Shown: one piece after another, positions 11,501-19,731 of the stretch
How positions within the stretch are numbered: the stretch's first letter is position 1
Layout of the letters: each line of letters opens with the position of its first letter
DNA from: Arctopsyche grandis
Taxonomy: Eukaryota > Arthropoda > Insecta > Trichoptera > Hydropsychidae
Direction: 5' to 3'
Assembly: GCF_051622035.1 (NCBI RefSeq)
Contig: NC_135357.1
Coordinates: 35,695,691-35,759,690 of the forward strand
Length of the DNA stretch: 64,000 bases
The notes under the pieces: generated by a model
Told to the model about the DNA's origin: nothing
Databases searched by the model: none
What the model saw: the letters and a program-made list of their open reading frames with translations, nothing else
Made by a program: the position numbers and the translations under genes

Positions 11501-11904
11501 CGGGAGCCCCGCTACCTTTGCCTGCGAATCCTCTTCCGGATTCCAAATCCACACCATGCAAGGAAACCGATGCTGATTCGTCTCTAAGCAGGCGTACATG
11601 ATCCGACATAGACTGGAAATAATCGAACATATTCAAACCCTTCATAGGAAACATATGTTTTGTATGATGATACAATTTCTAAGCAGATACAAGTTTCAGT
11701 GTTTTTGTTGTGATTGGTAATGTAATGTGTTAGATTTAAAATTTTTGTGTTTGTATGGAGTGTGTTGTGTAAGTTTTGATATTGCAATTTGAGGTGTGTG
11801 TGTTTGCTTAGTGCTACCTGTTCGGAGAGTAAGTGTCTGGTCTGCAGGGCGTTATTCCTCATGAGGAGGAAGACGTCCGTGAGGGAGCGGCTGCAGCCGA
11901 ACAT
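5509..11904 (-). CDS. Syx16: Syntaxin-16 (t-SNARE), four exons, complete
   Basis: Exons on the minus strand are 11904-11818, 11612-11434, 11352-11177 and 6173-5509. Every junction is GT-AG and the phases agree (0, 2, 1), giving 368 codons. Syntaxin-16 is the Qa-SNARE of endosome-to-trans-Golgi traffic and works with Vps45. Exon 1 encodes the N-peptide (RSLTDVFLLMRNN), which in the family binds Vps45. Exon 3 carries LHDKHL-like (VHDRHLQRPTLDDS) and the start of the helical N-terminal domain. Exon 4 carries SSYLKSLTSRE, the SNARE helix with its zero-layer Gln in RDQGTVLDRIDYN, a basic YQRKNRK and one C-terminal membrane segment. The family is about 325 residues in humans. The extra length lies mostly in a Ser- and acid-rich linker before the SNARE helix. 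Intron 3 spans 5.0 kb and is filled with transposable elements. Identification is firm; start codon choice rests on the N-peptide. Confidence 0.93.
6277..7344 (+). mobile_element. Miniature LTR retrotransposon (TRIM-like), complete
   Basis: Two LTRs of 162 bp each (6277-6438 and 7183-7344) differ at only about two positions. They bracket 744 bp that cannot encode gag or pol. A primer binding site begins 2 bp inside the left LTR (tggtgacccccgac at 6441). A G-rich polypurine tract (gctgggggggggag) precedes the right LTR. The direct repeat ATTT flanks the element (6273-6276 and 7345-7348), a 4-bp duplication like that of Gypsy elements. The LTR holds AATAAA near its middle. The internal region has His/Pro-rich open frames (for example 6696-7055), but nothing recognisable as a protein family. 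It sits in Syx16 intron 3, antisense to the gene. Near-identical LTRs suggest recent insertion. Confidence 0.88.
7346..9480 (+). mobile_element. Jockey-like LINE fragment with 3' half of reverse transcriptase
   Basis: The open frame 7839-8822 encodes the C-terminal part of a non-LTR reverse transcriptase. Motifs are FLDISKAFDKVWH, AGVPQGSILGP, the catalytic YADD (AQYADDTAIL) and the RYLGVIIDRKLTW thumb region, ending in DILKMGIG. The same frame stays open upstream with no start codon (VVVETVIDGF), so 7839 is not a true start. Endonuclease and ORF1 are missing. A short word (cgccacatattcgagaa) repeats at about 7469 and 7638. The non-coding part 8823-9480 is probably the 3'UTR, including a CAG-rich stretch near 9140-9290. 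It lies in Syx16 intron 3. Inferred to be dead. Confidence 0.8.
9665..9773 (+). repeat. Second copy of the end region of the 257-bp repeat element
   Basis: It matches 625-733 closely, including gtctattatccacccttgaa and ctctctcccgtgttccca. Both copies stop at cacttttatat. That shared stop suggests a true element end rather than a random break. Confidence 0.75.
9780..10050 (+). mobile_element. tRNA-derived SINE, plus orientation
   Basis: The head is ccagcagaattgactagtgg with a B-box-like gttctaatccc. The central domain is tttgtgactccagctcaatc and then gaaacggttccaacaaattgg. The tail reaches tataaaatgctgcaaaattac. It faces another copy directly to its right in the opposite orientation. Confidence 0.8.
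10051..10344 (-). mobile_element. tRNA-derived SINE, minus orientation
   Basis: Read on the minus strand, it begins gccagcagaatagactagtgg at 10344. It has the B box gggttcaaatccc and the central domain gtgactccaggtcgatcg, then gaaacggtgtcaacaaattgg. With 9780-10050 it forms a tail-to-tail inverted pair inside Syx16 intron 3, able to fold back in the pre-mRNA. Confidence 0.8.
10406..10991. mobile_element. hAT-type MITE with 8-bp target duplication
   Basis: The ends are inverted copies of CAGGGTTTCCCAAACT. The flanking 8-mers are ctctaggc (10398-10405) and ctttaggc (10992-10999), a target duplication with one mismatch. CAGGG ends plus 8-bp duplication indicate a hAT-type element. It has no transposase frame. 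A solo LTR occupies 10449-10678 inside it. The related repeat at 57.9 kb shows the empty site. Confidence 0.85.
10449..10678 (+). mobile_element. Solo LTR (Gypsy-like)
   Basis: This 230-bp segment begins TGTAACGT, ends ACGTTACA and is flanked by the direct repeat gttt (10445-10448 and 10679-10682). A TATA box (tataaaag, 10543-10550) lies in its middle, consistent with an LTR promoter on the plus strand. No internal region remains, so LTR-LTR recombination is inferred. It is nested in the MITE 10406-10991. Confidence 0.8.
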
Positions 11905-12169
11905 GGTGATGATGGAGCACCTATCACCAAGAGTTGACGGTCTTCTCCACTGACAAGTGTCAATTCAACTTTGACGTGCAGCTGTTTGATTGTTGTGACT
12001 TTTTGGCCGTAAGTTACTATGTTAACACGTACTATATTTTTTCGATTCAAGTATTAAATTGAGCAAATGGCGTATTGTGCAAAAATTTGACACTTCAGTG
12101 TAATTTAGAAGCATAATAAATTCAATGAATAGTTAATAGTATATAATAAATAAATAATACACGTACATA

Positions 12170-13066
12170 AATTCGGTCTCCGTGACTGGCCCGAATGTGA
12201 AACGCCCGAAAACGCAAATATCGGAAGGCAAAGATCGAAAATCGATCTTGAGAGGGCTGGACAGCAGCGCCTTGTCCATACAAACGTACTATACCCTTCC
12301 TCAATTATGGCACTAGAGAAATAATTTTTTAATATGCTATGGATATCCACCATTGGGGTGCATCTATCGTTTTATTTTTTTGATTAATTAGTTTTTATAG
12401 GAGCTAGGAGCCGCCAAACATCTATAAAATCGCCTCTTTTTTACACCCACGAAACGAGTCCAGCGTGCTTATTTAACGGTCGATTTAAAAAAAAATACGC
12501 CGATAGATGCACAGAAAGTATCTTTCTCATACCGATGATGAAATTTTTTTAAAAATTGGTCCAGTTTTGGAGGAGAAAATAGCAGACTACGAAACCTCGA
12601 TTTTGTCAATTTAAAATACGTTTTATCTGGTCGAAGCGCAACTGTCGCATTGACTCAATATATATATTGATATATATTGTCACATTCACTCAATATATAC
12701 ATACACTCTATATATATATCGAAGAAAGGAACGGTAACAAAATTAAGGTTTCGGGTGTACAGCCGTCTTAAGTCGAAAGATAAAAAAAGGGTGCATGGTA
12801 AACGGTACATACTCACTTAATTTGCGCGAGCAGGATAAAACAGGAACAAGAGGAACAGGCTTTTCCTCCCGTATTAATGTGCGCGCGCAGAATACGGGAG
12901 GAAAAGCCTGTTCCTCTTGTTCCCGTTGTATCCTGCTCGCGCAAGTTAAGTGAGTATGTACCGTTTACCATGCACCCTTTTTTATCTTTCGACTTAAGAT
13001 CTTTCGATTTTCGATCTTTGCCTTCCGATATTGGCGTTTCACATTCGGGCCCGTGAGGTAGACCCA
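12170..13066. mobile_element. Large foldback element split by a TTAA-flanked MITE
   Basis: The outer arms 12180-12247 and 13003-13060 are inverted copies (gaatgtgaaacgcc, tatcggaaggcaaagatcga). The inner arms 12772-12885 and 12893-13003 form a near-perfect hairpin of more than 100 bp per side, with words such as ggaggaaaagcctgttcctc. In the left arm a 516-bp element (12252-12767) interrupts the palindrome. One decayed arm of a related element lies at 57050-57350. Confidence 0.85.
12252..12767. mobile_element. TTAA-flanked MITE, family E, copy 1
   Basis: The ends are GAGGGCTGGACAGC and the inverse of TGTACAGCCGTC. The flanks are TTGA (12248-12251, decayed) and TTAA (12768-12771). It is the reverse complement of 36741-37250. 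Both copies include an internal run of AT-rich direct words (attgagtgaatgcgac type). No coding frame of note. Confidence 0.8.
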
Positions 13067-13080
13067 CATAAATTACATTA

Positions 13081-13575
13081 GCCAGCAGTTTGGCTTAATG
13101 GTAGCGTATATATTTAGCACCACTGAGAACGATGGTTCGAGTCGTCAAACTGCTGGTTAGATTTGGGGGTTTTGTGACTCCAAATCGATCGTTTCTCTAT
13201 CAGAGTTTGCCAATTTTATCTGATCATTGTTGAAACGGTTCCTGAAAATTGGTAATAGATCATTTCCTGTTGTCACAAAAATCTGTGTGTATAGTTTGTA
13301 GAAATTATGCACAGAACTCTGAAATCTATAGACGTCTATATAATTTCGTGTTTATTATGTGTATAAAAATTGTAATAATAATTGTGCACAAAATCTAAAA
13401 ATAATCCATAGACGTCTCTATGATTATTATTTCTGTACTTGATTAATTATTATATTCTATGTATTCTGATTGTGTTCTATGTATTATTGTATTCTGACCG
13501 TTATCGTATACTCGTCGCATTGGAGCGATCTGTAATGACGAGTGTATATTGATTGTAATAAATAAATAAAAGAAA
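13081..13575 (+). mobile_element. tRNA-derived SINE, full length
   Basis: The head is gccagcagtttggcttaatgg with the B box tggttcgagtcg. The central domain is gtgactccaaatcgatcgtt, then ttgttgaaacggttcc. The 3' tail near 13510-13545 is a hairpin with stem actcgtc/gacgagt around the loop gcattggagcgatctgtaat, followed by an (AATA)n tail. Its loop matches the copy at 49156 although the stem is different. Confidence 0.8.
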
Positions 13576-13636
13576 CTGCGACAAAATGAATGTTTTAGAA
13601 CAGGGGTCATATACTGGACAATAACTGATTTATATT

Positions 13637-14128
13637 GTAGGGATATAGCACGACTTGTACCATACGAAACTAGGTCGATGATGAACTTAATCTGTACAAA
13701 TGATATCATAGCGTCCTGTTCTCGTACACGAAAGTCAGCCTTGGCCGAAATAGTTCGTCCAGCTTACCCATAAAGGCGATTTGACTCGCTCCAGATACGC
13801 AATCATGAGTACACGGGAAATCCCAAGGAACTACGCATCAAACATAGAACACAAAGGAGGACCTCGACCCGTTGGAATCTTCCAGAACGTGATCTCGCCA
13901 GCCCGGCTACACGTTGCTCTAGCAACATCTTTATAAACCAGTGCATCGTCCCTAGATGCCAGTAAGCTTCAGGAACTCGACCTGGCTCGTTCCAGCGAAA
14001 CACCTACTTAATTTGCTGTACTTTCAAATACACCTGTATTAATCGAGTAATAAAGATCCTCTTCAAAATTCAACTGAATTTCCATAGGCCGGGAAACGGT
14101 CCAAACCTTCAACCACGCCCTATAGATA
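13637..14128 (+). mobile_element. Possible solo LTR
   Basis: This GC-richer island has a TATA-like ctttataaacc near 13930 and a polyadenylation signal (aataaag) near 14049. Its ends are roughly inverse to each other (tgtagggatatag near 13636, gccctataga near 14126). I found no second copy and no clear target duplication, so the LTR reading is tentative. Confidence 0.35.
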
Positions 14129-14304
14129 TACTGAATTCAGGGATTCACCACTGACTTTCCGTTAGTTCTGGATAGTGTTTTCAAATAGAAATGTTTTAAT
14201 TTATATTAATAACCAACGTACCTTGTTATGCAGCAGAAGATCTGCGTACTCACTTAATATTTCAACTAAAAATTCTTTAAATTGGCGATGTTTAAGAGTA
14301 TTAG

Positions 14305-14493
14305 CTAGTTATAATGGAGTTGATAATCGTAGTCACTGATTTCATTACTTTTTTCAGGAAATGTCCGCACATAAAGCGCTTCTTGATGAATGACGCAATG
14401 GTAAGCAAGTACCTCGTGATTAATTTTTCCTTTCAAAATAGCAACAAAACTTTTTCTTACGCCGGTCATACTATTCGCCCCATCTGTTGAAAT
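14305..14493 (-). pseudogene. Fragment of a hAT-type transposase-derived protein
   Basis: The minus strand reads ISTDGANSMTG, then KSFVAILKGK, then YHCVIHQEALYV. The TDGA..M.G motif and the HCxxHQ motif are those of the hAT-like catalytic domain, as in GTF2IRD2/ZBED-type proteins. Only about 60 codons remain between an in-frame stop just upstream (before 14493) and the stop at about 14305. No zinc finger or dimerisation domain is present. Confidence 0.65.
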
Positions 14494-14712
14494 TTATAAC
14501 AATTTTAGAGCACTCTGGCTAAGGATGATGAAGTATGTTTACCAAAATTATCTCAAGTTCATACAATAAATAAAAATTATTACATTTAAAATAAATAAAA
14601 CAAGAAAGCCAAATAATAGATTTGTATATTTGATTTTCAATTATCATTTCTCTTAAAATTAATTTGAAGAGAAATGATGCATGCAGCCAAAATGTAAGAA
14701 TATTAACAGTAT

Positions 14713-16255
14713 TTATATAATAACAATTTTTTTTATATTTTTCCCAGTATGCAATTTACTATGTGTCTCGAGGTTACATTTTTGAGTAAATGATTTTAGA
14801 CAAATTTCACACTTGTAAGGCTTTTCCCCCGTGTGACTTCTTGAATGTCTCACAAGTGTATTTTTTCCAATAAATGATTTTAAACAAATGTTACATTTGT
14901 GTGGTTTTATCCCAGTATGCAAATTTTTATGTTTCTTGAGGTCAGAATTTTCAGTAAATGATTTTAAACAAATTTCACACTTGTAAGGCTTTTCCCCCGT
15001 GTGAGTTCTTAAATGTCTCACAAGTTTATTTTTTTCAACAAATGATTTTAAACAAATATCACATATGTATTGTTTTATCCCAGTATGCAATTTTTTATGT
15101 TTCACAAGGTAAGATTTTTGAGTAAATGATTTCAGACAAACTTCACACATGTAAGGCTTTTCCCCCGTGTGACTTCTTAAATGTCTCACAAGTTCATTTT
15201 TTTGAGCAAATGATTTTAAACAAATGTTACATTTATGTAGTTTTATTCCAGTATGCAATTTTTTATGTTTCTCAAGGTAAGATTTTTGATTAAATGATTT
15301 TAGACAAATTTCACACTTGTAAAACTTTTCTCCCGTGTGAGTTCTTAAATGTCTCACAAGTTTATTTTTTTCAATAAATGATTTTAAACAATTATCACAT
15401 TTGTGTAGTTTTATCCCAGTATGCAAATTTTTATGTTTATCGAGGTTAGATTTTTGAGTAAATGATTTTAGACAAATTTCACACTTGTAAGGCTTTTCCA
15501 TCGTGTGAGTTCTTAAATGTCTCACAAGTTCATTTTTATGAGCAAATGCTTTTAAACAAATCCCACATTTGTGCTGTTTTATCCCAGTATGCAAATGTTT
15601 ATGTGCCTCGAGGCTAGATTTTTGAGTAAATGATTTTAAACAAATTTCACACTTGTAAGGCTTTCCCCCCGTGTGAGTTATTAAATGTCTCACAAGTCTA
15701 TAATTTTGACTAAATGATTTTAAACAAATATCACATTGAAATAGCTTTTTTCCAGGAAGTGATCTTTTGTGTAAAATAAGTTGAGATTCAATGGGAAATG
15801 GCTTCAAGCAAATTTGACTATTCTTTCGGTGAATTGTCGATTGTGACGGCTCATGAATTGTCGATTGTGAAGGCTCATCGTTCCATATTACATCTTCCAA
15901 TAAAACTTCTTCAGGCTCAATCTTCAAGCAAACACCTAACCTCAGTTGAGACAATTCGTTGTTTCGAAAACAAGCCTTTCGAAAGCTGATCAACAATTCC
16001 AGACTGGTGTTACACGAAAGACACACCGTGTCTGGCAACCCATCGCCTCTTTCAACCTGCAGATGAAAAAAGTGGGATTAAGCGGTGAGAAGAGTTGACC
16101 AATTGGGTCCACAATAATTGTAACCTGTTACCAGCACCGACCTGAATTTGACAGTAGGTCCGAATGCGTTGCTCCAGACGCTCTGGATGAGGATCACCGA
16201 AGATGGAGGCGGAAGATTCGGCCGGAGCTGGTCCAAGACAAAGCCTGCACTCCAT
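14713..16255 (-). CDS. ZAD-C2H2 zinc-finger protein, two exons
   Basis: Exon 1 (16255-16142) encodes MECRLCLGP through TYCQIQ. Exon 2 (16056-14713) continues VERGDGLPDTVCLSC, phase 0, GT-AG, for 485 codons in total. The CRLC pair and the later VCLSC pair are the four zinc ligands of a ZAD, the dimerisation domain typical of arthropod zinc-finger factors. After an acidic linker (EPEEVLLEDVIWNDEPSQ, with the phrase EPSQSTIH repeated) comes one degenerate finger and then 12 consecutive C2H2 fingers in register. Linkers alternate between TGEKPYKC and TGIK plus variable residues, so the array was built from two-finger units of 56 residues. The protein is presumably a nuclear DNA-binding regulator; its targets cannot be read from the sequence. 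The fingers are AT-rich in codon use. A partial copy lies at 18713-19235. Confidence 0.88.
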
Positions 16256-16611
16256 CGTCCCTGTATTTTACTCTGACAGCAACCCGATCGATTCGCCTTT
16301 GACTTGCAATTTTTTTTAGTAACATCTTTGGTCTAAATTTGGTACTAGTTTAGGGCTGCTGTAATTATCGGACCGCATACAGAGAAATGTAATAATAATA
16401 GAAGGGCCCTTACGAATAAATAATTGTTGTCAATATTACTCGATACGTCTCTATAAATACGCTACAACGCACGGAATACAATCGGATCAATTTGCTTATA
16501 AAAATGTATCCCATGTAGTTTATTGTGTGTTTTTGAATACATTGCGCAATTTTACCGATGCTTGCCCATCTTGCGAGTAATATAAACAAACAGAGAAGTT
16601 TTTATCGGAAA

Positions 16612-17140
16612 CTAGTGTTGGGCCCGTTGATTTCAACTCGACTAAAAATAAGGTTAAAGATATTGAATCGACTGGTTTCGGAAAGAAATTGATGCGCGAA
16701 TTAGAAATTACGGATGACAAATTACGAAGTGAATACGAATTACGAATTACGTTTTGTGCATCGCCGACGCCCCGGCGCCTTTGCCCCCAGCGCCCCCGAT
16801 GCCTTCGGCACCCTGGGGCTTTCGCCCCCAATGCTCCGGACGCCTCCGGCGCCCGTAGCACAAAAATTAAAAATATGAAAAAAAATATGAAAATATGAAA
16901 AATATGAAGAAAATGAAACTTTTTTCATTTTTTTCATATTTTTAATTTTTGTGCTACGGGCGCCGGAGGCGTCCGGAGCACTGGGGGCGAAGGCCCCAGG
17001 GCGCCAGTTGCCTTCGTAATTTGTCATTCGTGCATCAATTTCTTTCCGAAACCAGTCAATTCAATATCTTTAACCTTATTTTTAGTCGAGTTTCAATTTC
17101 TTTCGAACCCACCCGTTGAAATCAACGGGCCCAACACTAG
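16612..17140. mobile_element. Foldback element of about 529 bp
   Basis: The outer 26 bp at each end are perfect inverted copies (CTAGTGTTGGGCCCGTTGAT and on). The arms stay complementary nearly to the centre, including a GC-rich stretch with repeated gcgcc/ggcgc words (16770-16855 and 16955-17005). The centre is A/T-only sequence with aaaatatgaaaa words. It lies within the MITE 16380-17811. An end of a related element is seen around 6257-6276 and 7345-7395, split by the miniature LTR element. Confidence 0.8.
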
Positions 17141-17290
17141 TACAAATATATTTAGCGACAGTCCGTTTTTATATATAGTATATACGTCGAGCACCAAGCA
17201 TCAAATACAACTGATGCTAAAATTATTTAGGATTGTATGTGGACAATCTTCACTTGACAACAATATGACGCCTAAAGCCACTTCTATTAA

Positions 17291-17796
17291 CCCTTTGCCC
17301 GTGGCAATAAATATAGCGAACAAGCCCTGTACGCGGCGCCTTTTTGCGAATTTGGCAATCGAGTTTTCGGCCTTAAATCCAGATTTTAATATTTTCTCAA
17401 GTAACCAGATATGTTAATTAACGCATAAAGTATTATTTTAAACAATAAAATACATAATATATCTCGTAGTTTTGGCTTAATTGTCAAATAATAATTCTTC
17501 ATACAATTGAGACGTATCGTCGCCATTGTTCAACAGACGTGACGTCACATAAACGAGGTTTCAGTATGGTTCCACAAAACCACTAATTTTGACTGGTATA
17601 TATTCATTTCAAGCTAATTGAATAGATGGCATTCAACTCTCAGTAATATATTCAACCAATTTTGAACTTTAAAACAGTTGAAATAGGCGCATATAAGGCT
17701 CAAAATCCCGTGCAAAGTTCAGAAATTCTATGGAAGACAGCCGCGCTACAGACTTGTCGCGCAAAGCTCCCATAGAAGACGGCCGCGGGCAAACGG
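17291..17796 (+). mobile_element. piggyBac-like MITE, family B, copy 1
   Basis: It begins CCCTTTGCCCGTGGC after TTAA (17287-17290) and ends GCCGCGGGCAAACGG. The right flank is decayed to TATA. It is nearly identical to 24537-25043. The ends are imperfect inverted repeats and there is no transposase frame. Confidence 0.85.
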
Positions 17797-18316
17797 TATA
17801 AAATTTCTCTGACCGCATATATTAGTTTCCCATCCGATTGCATATTCATATGTATTAGTTTCCCATCCGATTTGCAAAAAACATTGAGGAAGTGATTTTC
17901 GGAGCATAGATATCGGCCACACCACTCTGCAAAAAAACCATTTCTTTCACTTAAATGTGAAAAAATCATCTAAATTGGGATAAGAACCATAGGCATTGGA
18001 ATGTCGATGATTGGAAAAGGGTTGAATTTTCTGCAATATCGAAATTCAATTTCTTTGGCAGGATGGGATGCTAATTGTTCGTCGGAAAGTTGGCGAAAGA
18101 TGTCGCGTGAAAGGCATTTCTCCTGTCGTTGCACATTCACCCTATTTTATGGTTTGAGGGTGTATGACCGCTCATGGTTTAGGGTCTCTGACCATTATTG
18201 AGGGAATAATGAATGCAGAAAGGTACAAAAACGTACTTTAAAATTTTGTAATTCGCAAATAGCGTAACATTCAAAAAATCCGATATATCAAGACGATTCT
18301 GCACCATATCATCACG

Positions 18317-18528
18317 TTTGAGCCGGAAGTACAATTTCGATTTTTTCTGTGGGAAGATTACTGTGAAAAAAAAAACGGGAAAAAATGAGAACGAAAACGG
18401 GAATGAGTGTCATTGCAACGCAATAATTTCAAATGTGTTCGCTACCTGCGTTTTTCCGACAAATGGGAACGGGAACGGGAATTGCATGCGTTATTATGGC
18501 ATTGCAACGCATGCCGGGGTTCAGCTAG
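18317..18528 (+). mobile_element. Helitron-type 3' end
   Basis: The segment ends with a hairpin (gcatgcgtt ... aacgcatgc), then ccggggttcag and CTAG at 18525-18528, with T as the next base. A terminal hairpin followed by CTAG|T is the classical Helitron 3' end. I could not place a 5' TC end, so the left limit is arbitrary and no Rep/helicase is encoded. Confidence 0.6.
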
Positions 18529-18712
18529 TTTAAAATAAATAAAACAAAAAAGCTAAGTAATAGATCTGTGTATTTAATTTTCAATTATCATTTCTGTTAT
18601 TCAATTATTTAAATAAACTGCAATGAGAATAAATGTCATGTGAGGGTTGGCGCCGGAAACATCATGGCACGCATGCAGCCAAAATGTAAGAATATTAGCA
18701 GTATTTATATAA

Positions 18713-19235
18713 TAACAATATTTTTATATTTATCCCAGTATACAATTTATTGTGTCTCGAGGCTAGATTTTCGAGTAAATGATTTTAGACAAATTTCACA
18801 TTTGTTAGTTTTATCCCAGTATGCAAATTTATATGTTTCTTGAGGTCAGAATTTTGAGTAAATGACTTTAGACGAATTTCACACTTGTGAGGCTTTTCCC
18901 CCGTGTGAGTTTTTAAATGATAAACAAGTTTATTTTTTCCAATAAATGATTTTAAACAAATGTTACATTTGTGTGGTTTTATCCCAGTATGCAATTTTTC
19001 ATGTGACACGAGATTATATTTATCAGTAAATGATTTTAGACAAATTTCACACTTGTAAGGGTTTTTCCCCGTGTGAGTTCTTAAATGTCTCACAAGTTTA
19101 TTTTTTTCAATAAATGATTTTAAACAATTATCACATTTGTGTTGTTTTATCCCAGTATGCAAATTTTTATGTTTATCGAGGTTAGATTTTTAAGTAAATG
19201 ATTTTAGACAAATTTCACACTTGTAATTTTTCGCA
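18713..19235 (-). pseudogene. Decayed partial copy of the ZAD/C2H2 gene at 14713-16255
   Basis: The open part (19162-18785) encodes four fingers that match fingers of the neighbouring gene (QHKCDNCLKSFIEKNKLVRH). The non-coding sequence just downstream (18531-18720) also matches the neighbour (14588-14730), so this is a DNA-level duplication. Damage includes an in-frame stop replacing Gln near 19187, a Cys to Arg change in the last full finger (CEIRLKSF) and a frameshift at about 18807. No ZAD exon is present. Confidence 0.8.
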
Positions 19236-19500
19236 CGGTGTTTATTTTTGTGTGACCAGTTATCATACCACCAATTTTTAATTTTTGGGTGTGACCAGTT
19301 TTCTCATGGCCGATTTTAGGTGTGACCAGTTTTCTCGTGACCGGCTTTAGGGTGTGACCAGTTTTCTCGTGACTGATTTTAGGGAGTGAGCAGTTTTAGG
19401 GTGTGACCAGTTTTCTCGTGACCAGTTTTAGTGTGACGGGTGATCACGAGTGACCGATCTAGAGAGACCGGTTCATATTTGAAAATCACATTAGTAGTCC
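19236..19500. repeat. Minisatellite-bearing repeat, about 33-bp units
   Basis: Variants of gtgtgaccagttttctcgtg recur about five times, separated by accgattttaggg-like words. The right end (gtgtgacgggtgatcacgag, then ctagagagaccggttca) is shared with the palindrome at 34135-34395. Confidence 0.75.
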
Positions 19501-19731
19501 ATTTACCGTAAATTATAAAATACGCCGAGAATATGCCCGTTAAAACATCTGTCATTACCTACTCTTAACAGCTGTTTATATTTTTGACGTTTACATATCC
19601 AAGCATCCCACATGACATAATAAAAAATAAAAACAATAAACTGATCAACACCTTTTCACTCAACCACAACCGACTTAATAGTCTTTCCGAAAAATCAAAA
19701 ATAAACCACAATTAATCGCCATAACCTAAAA

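Larger units (their letters stand above)
11905..14304. other. Spacer upstream of Syx16
   Basis: The promoter of Syx16 should lie just right of 11904, but I see no clear TATA box. From 12170 the spacer is a foldback element with a MITE in it, then a SINE (13081-13575), then a possible solo LTR (13637-14128). I see no host coding sequence. Confidence 0.6.
16380..17811. mobile_element. hAT-type MITE (family C) containing two nested elements
   Basis: The ends are CAGAGAAATGT and the inverse ATTTCTCTG. They are flanked by a perfect 8-bp duplication, accgcata (16372-16379 and 17812-17819). Without the insertions at 16612-17140 and 17291-17796, the remaining roughly 400 bp aligns with 34404-34776. 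No transposase is encoded. Confidence 0.85.
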
